Notes: a model not told the origin generated them from the sequence alone. A stretch of 64,000 bases of DNA from Liolophura sinensis (GCF_032854445.1 NC_088302.1:27493080-27557079), one strand, 5' to 3'. Positions 35,284 through 47,206 are shown, counted from the stretch's first letter. Made by a program: numbers and translations.

Positions 35284-36990
35284 TCCCTATAATAGTGTGA
35301 TCTGAACTCAAGATTCATATAGGCCGTGTGAGGTACAAGAATTATTTCACCTTTTGTGGATACTTGAGAATCTGAAATATACAGCGATAGCTTAAGGTGG
35401 TCTAATGCGGCTGCAGGCTGCTGTTTTAAGGGTATAGGTTGCGGGTACCTTGGCAACAGGTCATGACAACCGAAGCTCATCCTCCCACGCATGTCCGGTC
35501 TGCCCGGTCAGAAGACGCCTCGCCTTTCAGCTCAATCGTCTAAGCATAATACGATCCTGAAAGTTTCGCAGGTTTAGCTAAGATCGTCATAATCAAGTAC
35601 TTTAAGCAGCCAAGCGCGTTAACCTGAATTGTCTCCACTAATTTACTAAAAGACTTTATTTCTTGTACCGTCATAGCACCGAACTTGGGAATAACGTCTT
35701 CCCATCGTAACTGTCAGAACGATGCAGCAAAGCAAGACCGAGTAAAGTGGAATGTCTTTAATGATTGGAGACACCATCGCAAAGGTGAACAGAGAGATTT
35801 AATCTTTTACTTGTACCCCTTTCATAGGCCAGTAGGTCTGGAACTGACTAGTCGCAAAAGCTCGTCCAATGACGGCGTAGATTTGCCGCTTCCTCAGCTA
35901 TCGTGTTCCAACCGGGAAAAGTGTCTCCTGCGACTAAAAATATCGGCACTTCGAGCTATTTTTATCCGCCACAAACGAGAATGTGCATGTAACAATCAAA
36001 CCTTAAATACATGAATTTCTGAGGAAATATTTTATGAATGGGCAAAACCGATCGGTTCATTGAAACGCTGCAAAGATTATCGAGCAAACCAGCACGAATT
36101 AACAGCCAGTCACTTAGCATTTTGCGGCTACATTTGGCGGTTACAGAGACGCTATTGCCTTCAAGCAAAGCCCGACGTCACATATATCCACTTGAGCTAT
36201 TACCAGTGATCGATAGCCCAGCGTGAGTGATGATCGGCCCGATTGATTTCTGGGCTATCTCAGCATTACTATTCACTCATTAGCCAACACACTTGACATA
36301 GCACAATAGGCCGCCCTCACTCTACATCATCTAAACACGGCTCCCGGTCGGGAATAAAAGGCAATTTCAGTGTCCAAGTGGAGAGTAGCGATGAAACCTA
36401 GAGCCTCTGACAAGTAACACGCAAAGCCTTTGACTCTGTGTGCCCTTCCTAATAAAGCGATTCCCAAGGCAAATGTATTAAAACGAATCCCTGGCGTATC
36501 CTCCACTTAAACAGAATATATATTCAAAATAGTCCGAGAACGGGATGGAAAACTACATACGTGGGTGGCGGGTAGGCAGTGTGTCATTTTAACGACGTTT
36601 GTTTGTCTGGGGATAGATGCTGTATTTATCTATAGTAGTCCACCTGAGTAGAGTAGCCGGAGTAGATATACGTCGATGAATGGGTATTGTTCTAGGTAAA
36701 ATTTGTCACTGTGTGACCGATATGTCGCCTTTCTTAGGACTGTTACAGTTGGCTTAAACGCCAACTAATGCCAGTTGGTGACATTTAATTTCTAACTTGA
36801 AGTGGAGATTATAATTAGCGATAATAATTGTGGTCACCGTGTTTTCCTGCCCATGAATAGTGTTCCATCCGGTACTCACCATGATTACAATTAAAGTCAA
36901 AATATTGGTGACCAATGCAGGTTAAGCATTTCGTATTCTTGCTTCGAGTTTAATGATTCACATCACCTTCATTAATCCAATCGTACCACG
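35284..36990. other. No recognised gene (1.7 kb)
   Basis: A 109-codon plus-strand frame (35685-36014) shows no domain. A 10-bp perfect stem, GATAGCCCAG (36211) and CTGGGCTATC (36250), with a 29-nt loop is present. Neither is interpretable from sequence alone. Confidence 0.35.
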
Positions 36991-39827
36991 CTTAAAAGAG
37001 ACATGGGTGTGGCTTAAGGAGATTACAATGTGTGTCAGCTGTATGTAGTGACAATACGGGCCCGACATAAGGAAATGACAATAAGTGTCTGCTGTATGTA
37101 GTGACAAGAAGTCTTTGACACAAGAAGATGACAGTGTATGTCTGCTCTATGTAGTGACAAGAAGTCTTTGACACAAGAAGATGACAGTGTGTGTCTGCTG
37201 TATGTAGTGACAAGAAGTCTCTGACACAAGAAGATGACAGTGTGTGTCTGCTGTATGTAGTGACAAGAAGTCTCTGACACAAGAAGATGACAGTGTGTGT
37301 CTGCTGTATGTAGTGACAAGAAGTCTTTGACACAAGAAGATGACAGTGTGTGTCTGCTGTATGTAGTGACAAGAAGTCTTTGACACAAGAAGATGACAGT
37401 GTGTGTCTGCTGTATGTAGTGACAAGAAGTCTCTGACACAAGAAGATGACAGTGTGTGTCTGCTGTATGTAGTGACAAGAAGTCTTTGACACAAGAAGAT
37501 GACAGTGTGTGTCTGCTGTATGTAGTGACAAGAAGTCTTTGACACAAGAAGATGACAATGAGTGTCTGCTGTATGTAGTGACAAGAAGTCTTTGACACAA
37601 GAAGATGACAGTGTGTGTCTGCTGTATGTAGTGACAAGAAGTCTCTGACACAAGAAGATGACAGTGTGTGTCTGCTGTATGTAGTGACAAGAAGTCTCTG
37701 ACACAACAGTCTGAATTAAGGAGATAATAATGTCCCTCTGCTGTATATCGTGACAACAAAGCGGGTTTAATCAGTCACATCTCCTTCATTAGTCCAATCG
37801 TGTCACGCTTAAAAGAGTTAGGGGTGTGACTTAAGGAGATGACAATGTGTGTCTGCTGTATGTGATGACAACAATTCCCTGACAGAAGGAGATAACAGTT
37901 TGTGTCAGCTGTATGTAGTGACAACAGGGATCTTGCTTAAGAAGATGACAATGCGTGTCTGATGTATATAGTGACAAGAAGTCTCCAACACAGGGACACG
38001 ACAATGTGTGTCATCTATTTGTTGACAACAAGTGTCTGACACAAGGGGATGAGAGTGTCCACTGTATGTAGTGACAACAGGGGTCTGACTTAAGAAGATG
38101 ACAATGTGTGTCCGCTGTTTGTAGAGATAACAACCCTCAAACTTTAGAATATGACACTGTGTGTCCACTTTATGTTATAAGAGCACGACCCTGTCACAAG
38201 GAGATGACAATGTCTGTATTTAGTGAAAATAAGGCTCTGACTTAACCAGACGACAATGTGTCTGCTGTGTGTGGTGACAACAAGTATTTGGCACTAGGAG
38301 GTGACAATTCTGCTGTATGTGGTGACAACAGGGGTCTGACTTTAGGAGATGACAATGTGTGTCCGCTGTATGTGGTAATATCAAGGCTCTGACTTAAGCA
38401 GAAAACATGGTGTGCCTGGTGTATGTAATGAGAACAAGACTCTGGTACAGGAGATGACGATGTGTGTTTGCTGAATGTAGTGACAACAAGAGTTTGATTT
38501 AAGGAGATGACAACGTCCGTCTGTATGTGGTGAGAACAAGACTCTGGCACAAGAAGACGACATGTGTCTGCTGTATGTAGAGACAAATCTCTGACACAAG
38601 GATATGACAATATGTGTAAGTTTTATGTAGTGACAACAAGACTCCAACACACCGTGTGTGTACTAAATGTGGTAAAAAATCTCTGACACAAGGAGATGAC
38701 AATGTGTGCCTGGTGTATGTGGTGACAACAGGGGTCTCACTTAAGAAGATGACAATGTGTGTCTATAGCATGTGATGAAAACAAACGTCTGATACAAGAA
38801 GAAGACAATGTGTGTCTGCTAAATGTGTTGACAATAAGTCTCTGACAAAAAGAGATGACAATGTGTGTCAGCTGTATGTAATGACACCAAGACTCTGACT
38901 CATGGAGACGACAATGTTTGTAGTCACAAGAAGTCTATGACGCAAGATGATGACAATGTGTGTCAGCTGTATGTGTTAACAACAAGGCTCTGACACAAGG
39001 TGATGACAATGTGTGTCTGCTGTATGTAGTGACAACGAATCTCTGACACAAGGAGGTGACACTGTGTGTCTGCTGTATGTAGTGACAACGAGGTTCTGAC
39101 ACAAGATGACAATGTGTGTCAGCTGTATGTGTTAACAACAAAGCTCTGACACAAGGTGATGACAATGTGTATCTGCTTTATGTAGTGACAACGAGGCTCT
39201 GACACAAGGACGTGACATTGTGTGTCTGCTGTATGTAGTGACAACGAATCTCTGACACAAGGAGGTGACACTGTGTGTCTGCTGTATGTAGTGACAACGA
39301 GGTTCTGACACAAGATGACAATGTGTGTCAGCTGTATGTGTTAACAACAAAGCTCTGACACAAGGTGATGACAATGTGTATCTGCTTTATGTAGTGACAA
39401 CGAGGCTCTGACACAAGGACGTGACATTGTGTGTCTGCTGTATGTAGTGACAACGAATCTCAGGCACAAGGAGGTGACACTGTGTGTCTGCTGTATGTAG
39501 TGACAATGAGGCTCTGACACAAGGCGATGACAATGTGTGTCTGCTGTATGTAGTGACAACGAATCTCTGACACAAGGAGATGACAATGTGTGTCTGCTGT
39601 ATGTAGTGACAACGAATCTCTGACACAAGGAGATGACAATGTGTATCTGCTGTATGTAGTGACACCAAGACTCTGACTCAAGGCGATAACATTATGTGTC
39701 TGTTGTATGTTGTGACAATAAGACTCAAAGAAATGACAATGTGTGCCTGATGTATTTAGCGACAACAAGAATCTCACTCAAGGAGATGACAAAATTTGGC
39801 TGATGTATGTGGTGACAACAAGGCTCT
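36961..39827. repeat. 53-bp minisatellite array, ~2.8 kb
   Basis: Twelve nearly identical 53-bp units lie with starts at 37102, 37155, 37208 and so on to 37685 (core GTAGTGACAAGAAGTC, then TTTGACACAAGAAGATGACA and GTGTGTGTCTGCTGTAT). Diverged units of mostly 50-58 bp continue to about 39827. A leader containing CCAATCGT..CACGCTTAAAAGAG occurs at about 36961-37010 and again, 817 bp later, at about 37778-37830, so a block of array plus flank has been duplicated. At 39092-39510 a 209-bp four-unit block is itself repeated. The unit has no stop in any minus-strand frame and 53 is not a multiple of three. This yields the long minus-strand open frames (255, 223 and 185 codons), which I do not regard as genes. 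Confidence 0.95.
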
Positions 39828-41145
39828 GTGGGAGTGATACTGAGTGTGGATAGAGGTGGTGGCATTGGTTGTACGGATGTGTGTAATGATATTGAGTGTA
39901 TGGATGGAGGTTGTGATACTGAGTGTTTAGATGGAGGTAATAATATTGAGTGTACAGATGGAAGTGGTGATAGTGAGTGTTTAGATATAAGTGATGATAT
40001 TGACTGTATGGATGGAGGTAGTGTTACTAGGTGTTTTGATGGAGGTAGTGATATGGAGTGTATGTAGGTAGGTAGTAATACTGAGTGTATGGATGGAGGT
40101 AGTGATATTTAGTGTACGGATGGAGGCAGTGATTATGTGTGTATGGAAGGAGGTAGTGATATTGACTGTGTGGATGGAGGTAGTGACATTGGCTGTATGG
40201 GTGTATATAATAATATTGAGCGCATGCATGGAGATAGTGACATTGACTGTGTGGATGGAGGTAGTGTTACTAGGTGTTCTTGATGGAGGTGGTGATATTG
40301 AGTGTATGGAGGGCGGTAGTGACATTGAATGTTTGGAGGTAGATAGTGATATTAAGTGTATGGATGGAGGTAGTAATATTGACTGTATGGATGGAGGTAG
40401 TGATATTTAGTGTATGGATGAAGATAGTGATATTTAGTGTTTGGATGGAGGAAGAGACATTGAGTGTGTGGATCGAGACAGTGATATTGAGTGTATGGAT
40501 GGAGGTAGTGATTATGTGTGTATGGATGGAGGTTATGCTGACACCGGGCCAATCAGTCATGTTTCCTTGCTCTAAGCTCTCACTGCTGAGCGCCAAGGGA
40601 GGCAGCAGCAAGAACCATTTTTAAGATCTTTGATATGGCCCGACCGGGGTTTGATCGGGCCTCCTGACTTCTAGCCAGACGCTCTAACTGCCACCGAAGA
40701 GGTCTGTAAGTATGGAGGTGGTGATATTGAGTGTATGGATAGATGTGGTGATATCCAGTGCATCGATGGAGGCAGTGTTATAGGGCGCTTCGATGGAGGT
40801 AGTGTCAGTGAGTGTTTTGATAGAGGTAATGATATTTAGTGTATGGAGGGAGGTAGTGATATTGAAAGTACGGATGGAGGTAGTGATACTGAGTGTGGAT
40901 GGAGGTAATGATACTGAGTGTATGGAGTGGGGTAGTGATAGTGTATGGATGGAGGTGGTGATAGTGAACGTATGGATGGAGGTACAGATATTGAGTGTAT
41001 GGATGGAGGTAGTAATATCAAGTGTATGGAGGAGGTTGTGATATTCAGTGTATGGATGACGTTCATGATATCGAGTGTATGGATTGAGGTAGTGGTAACG
41101 AGTGTATGGATTGAGGTAGTGCTATTGAGTGTATGGATGGAGGTA
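39828..41145. repeat. 27-bp minisatellite array
   Basis: Units of GATGGAGGTAGTGATATTGA plus GTGTATG, with frequent substitutions and small indels. On the plus strand this reads as MDGGSDIEC repeats broken by stops and frame changes. On the minus strand it reads as TSIHTLNIT. The array is split by a SINE fragment at 40540-40710. Coding is unlikely because the frame changes repeatedly. Confidence 0.92.
40540..40710 (-). repeat. SINE family B fragment inside the 27-bp array
   Basis: The stretch CACTGCTGAGCGCCAAGGGAGG ... GGCCCGACCGGGGTTTGATCGGGCC ... GACGCTCTAACTGCCACCGA resembles the head half of the SINE seen at 46864-47195 and 62036-62275 (GGTTTGATC as B-box complement, CTCTAACTGCC as A-box complement). 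The 3' tail part is missing. Confidence 0.6.
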
Positions 41146-41793
41146 GTTTTTTGTACAGTATCGACAAAGTCCTCACAGTAGATCATGTTGCATTCTAAAA
41201 GAGTTTATCGAACACAAGCAAGAGATGTGTATTTTTCCCCTTCCTAAGACTCTTCAATATCACTAGTCCAAGAAAGAAGTGCAAGTGAAAAGGATGTGCA
41301 ATTTTGACCTCTTCGAAATGCTAATATCAGGACTTCCCCAATAGGACTATAGTCTCTTTGTTTTAGCCAGTCGCCTACATTTAGCTGTCTGTAAAACCAG
41401 TCACATTCGCTCCTGAAATTGCCTTCAGTCAGTTACACGCAGCAAACCAGTCTCTATAAATTGACGTGTTGAACGTATATGTCATTACGAAGAAAATTCA
41501 GTTAGAATAATTTTTCTAATTCAAAATGAACCAAGAACTCACTGTTTTGGGTGGCGTCATAATTATTCAAAAGTTGCATGCTGGAGAACGAACGTGGAGA
41601 ATAATTTGTTTTGCAATGGCTGCACCAACAAGCAGTAACACAGCCTACACTGCTGTCTCTGTGAATAGACTACATGGCTTTAATTTCCTAACATCCCTCT
41701 CTAAATCCATACCGCCATGAGATAATATACCACAAGTGATAAAATAAATATGGCAAAGTCTGTAACAGGGTTTACAGTTAAGTTGATTGCAGT
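41146..41793. other. No recognised gene
   Basis: Unique-looking spacer between the arrays and the DNA transposon. A 64-codon plus-strand frame at 41526-41720 shows no domain. Confidence 0.35.
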
Positions 41794-42370
41794 TTAAAGG
41801 GGAAGAAAACTTAAAAAAAGAAGACATCATAGACTGAAAAGAACACATTTTTTTCCATCTGGTGGTGCCTGCTGCATAATTTTGCGATATTTCCTCGCCA
41901 TGCACGTAAAGCCTAAAAACGGCCAAGCTTCCATAAATCGCTGAGTCGCGTACTCCATCTTTAACACCCTGTAATTTATGCTGGGGGTGTGTCGCCACTC
42001 AGCCAATGAGAGTCGTTAAAACTGCCGGCTTGTTCGTGTAAACTCGGAACCTACGTCCATCATTCCGGTTTTTCGATCGTTAGGCGGAAAACGAACTGTA
42101 CTGTTTGCTACCTTCTGGGAAGAAGAGTTCTACCGGAAATGTACGAACTGCACTTAGGCGGTTTCCGACGGCAATTCTCCTCCTAACACAGAAGACTTCA
42201 GGACTAGTTCTTAGGCAAAATGGAGTCACCCACAGCGGATGTTGGCGCAGACTATTTATAATTTATCAACTTGAGGTACATATTAGAATTTTTTATGATA
42301 TGTACCTGCGAGGAAAAGCATACTCTTTTCAGTGGTATTTGATTGATATTTAAATTTTCTTCTCCTTTAA
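41794..42370. mobile_element. Non-autonomous DNA transposon (TTAA-flanked, 569 bp)
   Basis: The element 41798-42366 has terminal inverted repeats AGGGGAAGAAAACTTAA at the left and, read inward on the minus strand, AGGAGAAGAAAATTTAA at the right. Both ends abut TTAA (41794-41797 and 42367-42370). TTAA target duplication is the hallmark of piggyBac-type transposons, although the termini do not begin with the usual CCY, so the superfamily is inferred. There is no transposase frame. The 117-codon minus frame at 41645-41998 and the 82-codon plus frame at 42105-42353 are incidental. It would need a transposase in trans. Confidence 0.75.
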
Positions 42371-42489
42371 GTAACTGGTGTCGCCCTCAGCCTATGTTAT
42401 GAGGGATGACTGGTTTTACAGAGAGCTGAATATAGGGGACTGGCTAAAATAAATAGACTATAGTCGTATAATATCGAGGTTTATGGTGT

Positions 42490-43695
42490 CTTATTCCACC
42501 TGTATTCTTCGCCGCACAATCCACATCTATTTTGCACCCCATATTCCACATGTACTTTCCCCCGCACAATCCACATCTATTCTCCCAGCACATTCCACAT
42601 CTATTCTCTCAGCACATTCCACATCTATTCTACCCCGCACAATCCACATCTATTCTACCCCGCACAATCCACATCTATTCTACCCGGCACAATCAACATC
42701 TATTCTACCACGCATATTCCACATCTATTCTTCCCAGCACAATCCATATCTATTATCCCAGCACATTTCACATATATTCTCTCAGCACATTCCACATCTA
42801 TTCTCTCAGCACATTCCACATCTATTCTACCCCGCACAATCCACATCTATTCTACCCCGCACAACCCATATCTATTCTCTCAGCACATTTCACATATATT
42901 CTCTCAGCACAATCCACATCTATTCTCCCAGCACATTCCACATCTATTCTTCCCAGCACAATCCATATCTATTATCCCAGCACATTTCACATATATTCTC
43001 TCAGCACATTCCACATCTATTCTCTCAGCACATTCCACATCTATTCTACCCCGCACAATCCACATCTATTCTACCCAGCACAATCCATATCTATTATCCC
43101 AGCACATTTCACATATATTCTCTCAGCACAATCCACATCTATTCTCCCAGCACATTCCACATCTATTCTCTCAGCACATTCCACATCTATTCTTCCCAGC
43201 ACATTTCACATCTATTCTACCCCGCACATTCCACATCTATTCTTCCCAGCACAATCCATATCTATTATCCCAGCACATTTCACATATATTCTCTCAGCAC
43301 AATCCACATCTATTCTCCCAGCACATTCCACATCTATTCTCTCAGCACATTCCACATCTATTCTACCCCGCACAATCCACATCTATTCTACCCCGCACAA
43401 CCCATATCTATTCTCTCAGCACACTCCACATCTATTCTACCCCGCACATTCCACATTTATTCTAATCCGCACATTTCACATCTATTCTTCCAGCACATTC
43501 TACATCAATTTTGCCCCGCACATTCCACAGGTATTCTTCCCTACACAATCCAAATCTGTTCTAACCCGTACATTCAACATCTATTCTACCTCGCACATTC
43601 CATATGTTTTCTTTCCCACACATTCCACATCCACTCTACCCATCACATTCCATGTCTATCTATATATATTCCACATCCATTCTACCCCGCACCAG
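42490..43695. repeat. 24/25-bp minisatellite array, 1.2 kb
   Basis: About 49 units alternate between a 24-bp form (ATTCCACATCTATTCTCTCAGCAC) and 25-bp forms ending TACCCCGCAC or TTCCCAGCAC. A variant block (AATCCATATCTATTATCCC) recurs at 42741, 42960, 43082 and 43253, so multi-unit blocks have been copied. The strand is strongly C-rich and G-poor. All plus frames lack stops, and the 25-bp units shift frame, giving overlapping 427- and 388-codon frames. These cycle through HSTSILSA, HIYSLST and PHLFSQHI and are by-products of the repeat. The last ~250 bp are degenerate. Confidence 0.93.
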
Positions 43696-43699
43696 TAGG

Positions 43700-44284
43700 G
43701 TTCAATTCCATGTTTTTCAAGTGTTTAGTTTTTAGCAGCCCATTAAAGAAGAGTCTGTTTTCATGAAATTATGAAAGAAAATTGTTAACACACTGAAGAT
43801 TGTGTAGAAAAAACGCCAAGGTTCAACATAGCACAACTGTTAACATTAACCTTGGTAAGAAGATTTTAGAGGTGAAGCAAGGTAGGTACTCTATGCGTCT
43901 TGAGCGCCTTATCCATAGAGCGCTAAACTACTTCCATGCGCGTCGGGGGAAATATGATCCCGCGCCTAGAGGGAAATACAATCGATGGACGTTTACATAT
44001 GCGCATGTCTTGTATAAAGCGATTTTGAATATAATGTTCATCACCTTAAGAATATCGAGAAAGTTCTAGGCCCACCCGCGCTTCTCCAACGCTAAAGTCC
44101 TCAAAGCACAAAGTGAAAAATCATCAAGATCTCAACTAGAGAGGTTCACAGCGCAAGAACAAAATACAAAAATCTATTCCGGGTGACTCCTTGTGAAGAC
44201 ATCGACGACAAGTGAATATTTCATAATGGGAGTTACGTGTGTTGTGAAAGACGTCTGAAGATACAAGTACCATCCTTGAACAGT
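43700..44284. other. Spacer between arrays
   Basis: An 89-codon plus-strand frame (43800-44069) has no recognisable content. Nothing else is visible. Confidence 0.35.
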
Positions 44285-45800
44285 AGGATCGGATCTCTAC
44301 TGATATCATCCATGAACATTGAGGGACCATGTCATGATACTTACCACTCCCCCATCATGAACAGCGAGTGACCATGTCATGATACTTACCACTCCCCCAT
44401 CATGAACAGCGAGTGACCATGTCATGATACACCCATGAACAAGGAGAGACCTGTCATTATATGCATGAACAGTAAAGGACCTGTCATGATGACCCCATGA
44501 ACAAGGTGTGACCTCTCATGATAATATTCATGAACTATGAAAAAGCTCTCATTATGACATCTATGCACAGTGAAGAACTACTCATGATAACCCCTTGAAC
44601 ACGTAGGGACCTCTCGTGATAACATCCATGAACAGTGAAAAACTTTTCATGATAGCATACACGAACAGTGACAAACCTCTCAGAATAATATCCATGAACA
44701 GTGACAAACTTCCCACGATAACATTCAAAGACAGTGACAAACCTCTCAAAATAATATCCATGATCAATGAGGGCCTCTCAGGATAACATCTGTGAACAGT
44801 GAGGACCTCTCGTAATAACATCCATGATAAACCTTTCATATGAACAGTTACGAATCTTTTATTATGGCATCCATGAACGATGACAAACCCCCCATGATCA
44901 CATCCATGAAAATCTCTCGTGATAATGACCAAAGACTGTGACAAACCTGATTATAACATCCATCAAAAGCGACAAACCTCTCACGATCATACTTAAGATT
45001 AGTGACAACTGTCTTATGATATCAACCATGAACAGTGACAACCAACCCATGATCACATCAATGAACAGTGAAAAAAAAAACACTCGCGATCACTCCCAAC
45101 AAACCTCTGGTGATATCACCAGTAATACAGCGCTAATGGTGTTGACTAAGATGCATATCAATCCACAAAACGCTCTTGATGACATCGTTGCACAGTGGAA
45201 AATCTGCTATAATAATCAATTTGTATGAAAAACCTCTCATGATGGTGTCGATGCACGGTCAAAACAAACTTGTGATAACATCTGTGGATAGTAACAAAAC
45301 TGTCTTCATGACATCGATGCACAGTGACAAATTTCTCAGAATTGCATTAACAAACCGCTAATCATGCTTTCTATACCCAGTGATCTTTGAAGCCTGATGG
45401 CATCCGTCTTTCATAATATTCAGGTACAGTGACAAGTGTCTCATGATGACATCGATGCACAATGTCAAGTCTTTCATGATGATATCGATGCACAGTGACA
45501 CGTCTCTCATGATGACATCGTTGTATAGTGACAAGTATCTCGTGATGACATCGATGCCCAGTTACAACTGACTCATGATGACATCGGCGCAATACACCTA
45601 TGTACAGTGACAAGTGTCTCGCGGTGGCGTCGATGCACAGTGACAAGTGTTTCGTGGTGGCGTCGATGCACAGAGACAAATCTTTCATGGCGACATTGAT
45701 GCACAGCTACAAGTCTCTCATGATGTCATCGATGCATAAGTACCAGTTCCTAATGACGACATCGACGCACAGTGACACGCCCCTCATGATAACATTGATG
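44285..45800. repeat. 33-bp minisatellite array, 1.5 kb
   Basis: Units of about 33 bp: CATGAACAGTGACAAACCTC plus TCATGATAACATC in the left half, grading into CGATGCACAGTGACAAGTCT plus CTCATGATGACAT in the right half. A 45-bp exact tandem pair, containing GATACTTACCACTCCCCCAT, sits at 44336-44425. Open frames of 60-120 codons on both strands follow the 11-codon period and are not considered genes. Confidence 0.92.
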
Positions 45801-46852
45801 CTCAAAATAAAAACCATCCATGTGCAGCAACAAATTACGTCATAAAAGATGAGAAAATGTGCCTCAAGAAATCCTGTATTTATTGTACAGATAACACGCA
45901 AGACCCATCCCGTGCTACATTAAAGTCTCAATGTTTTTTTTTATAAGAATGCTTGTTTATATATATATATCTACGTATACTATGTAGCATTCCTATGCTA
46001 TCATTCTGCATAAATTGACGAATTTACTGTAAACCTAAATGATCCAGCTATCTTCTGTAAGCACTATTACTATGAAGCTATGCTTCTGACAACGTACTGC
46101 AAGTATTCTGGTCAAAACGGAAAGCACATATACCCGCTGTTACTTCGTAAATAACATACAGAAACTTTCCTTATATTTCATGATTTCCTCTTGGAGACAA
46201 AATACGTATAGCACAATATATGGGCGGGACATTTACTAGTAAGTTTGATTTAGAATTAAAAGTTTCTAGCTGAATGAAATCAGTGGCTAAGACTTCATAT
46301 GTATTTGCACAGTTAAAACCAAACTAAATTCCCAGTAGACAGAAATAATTGATTGAATGTGTCTACTTAATATCGCCATTATTGATTACAAAACAGTACA
46401 CAAATTATGTCGCAATTTGCACTACAATACTTACCCATACCACTTTGAGAACGTGCATAATTTCAGCATTGGCCACCACAAAAATCCTCACCGGATTGAA
46501 GCTTCTAAAATGGGAAGAAAACATTATAAATTATGTTATAGTGGAACATCAAAGCACATCGGAATAAAACTCTCACCTGTCCATCATCTGGACCAGTAAT
46601 AAAGGATTAACCTTGGTATGTTCTTTCCTAGACAAGACTGTATTTACAGAATAAACTGGAAAATATCAACGTAGAAACTGGATTAAATTAATCAGGAAGG
46701 AATTTAACGGAGTTTTTTTACAAAATGTTGTGGTTTAAAGGCATTCATTATCGAATAAACCAAGGCGCATATTATAGCACGTGTCAGTTCCCGACATACG
46801 TCAACAATTAGATTTTCCCCCAAACTTAGTCTTGCACCAAAGCGCGATGCTT
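45801..46852. other. No recognised gene (1 kb)
   Basis: AT-rich, including an ATATATATAT run near 45960. Overlapping plus-strand frames at 46349-46599 (72 and 80 codons) show no domain. Confidence 0.35.
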
Positions 46853-47206
46853 CAAAATTTTGTAACTGGTCCCGACAGCGCAGTTGCTAAAGCTTTCGTT
46901 TCGGGGGCGGTAGATCCAGGGTAAATCCTGGGTCGGGCCACACCTAAGACCTTAATAAAAGAGGAAGTTCTAACTTCATCCCTCAGCATTAAAAGGATAG
47001 GGCAACAACTAATTGACCGGTATCAGTATAATGGCTCGGGCGGCTTACTTGTCTTCGGGTAGTCGTCTCAGTGAAGCAGCACTCGATAAAAAAAGCGGTG
47101 GAAATCCGTCCTGCAACAAGGAGGCACATTACATACGACTATGAGTGAAAAATCGTTAAATACGACGTTAAACCTCAAGCACTCACTCACTCACTCAAAA
47201 TATTGT
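46853..47206 (+). repeat. Full-length SINE family B
   Basis: The element 46864-47195 has a tRNA-like head (GCGCAGTTGCTAAAGCTTTC with GGTAGATCC as B-box remnant) and a body with GAAGCAGCACTCGATAAAAA and GAAATCCGTCCTGCAACAAG. Its 3' end is TACGACGTTAAACCTCAAGC followed by (ACTC)n. Imperfect direct repeats CAAAATTTTGT (46853-46863) and CAAAATATTGT (47196-47206) flank it. The same body is at 62036-62275 on the minus strand. Its 3' end shares wording with family C, so both probably use the same partner LINE. Confidence 0.82.

Noticed and set aside
36992-37759. 255-codon minus-strand open frame as a gene
   Set aside because: Same reason: the 53-bp unit lacks stops in all minus frames, and the translation is the repeat read in three phases.
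37018-39827. CRISPR-like array
   Set aside because: The 53-bp units are contiguous with no unique spacers, and the context is a eukaryotic genome with V-SINEs and introns.
39828-40410. MDGGSDIEC-type 9-residue repeat protein
   Set aside because: The 27-bp period keeps frame, but in-frame stops and indels break it every few units, and the opposite strand is equally open.
41645-41998. 117-codon minus-strand gene
   Set aside because: Most of it lies within the TTAA-flanked transposon and crosses its terminus, so the frame is incidental.
42483-43766. 427-codon plus-strand open frame as a repetitive protein gene
   Set aside because: It lies wholly in the 24/25-bp minisatellite. A second long frame overlaps it, and the reading phase shifts at each 25-bp unit, so openness follows from a stop-free repeat.
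36961-45800. A new multi-gene defence or biosynthetic system
   Set aside because: No adjacent set of intact genes exists in the window; the striking structure is tandem-repeat DNA.
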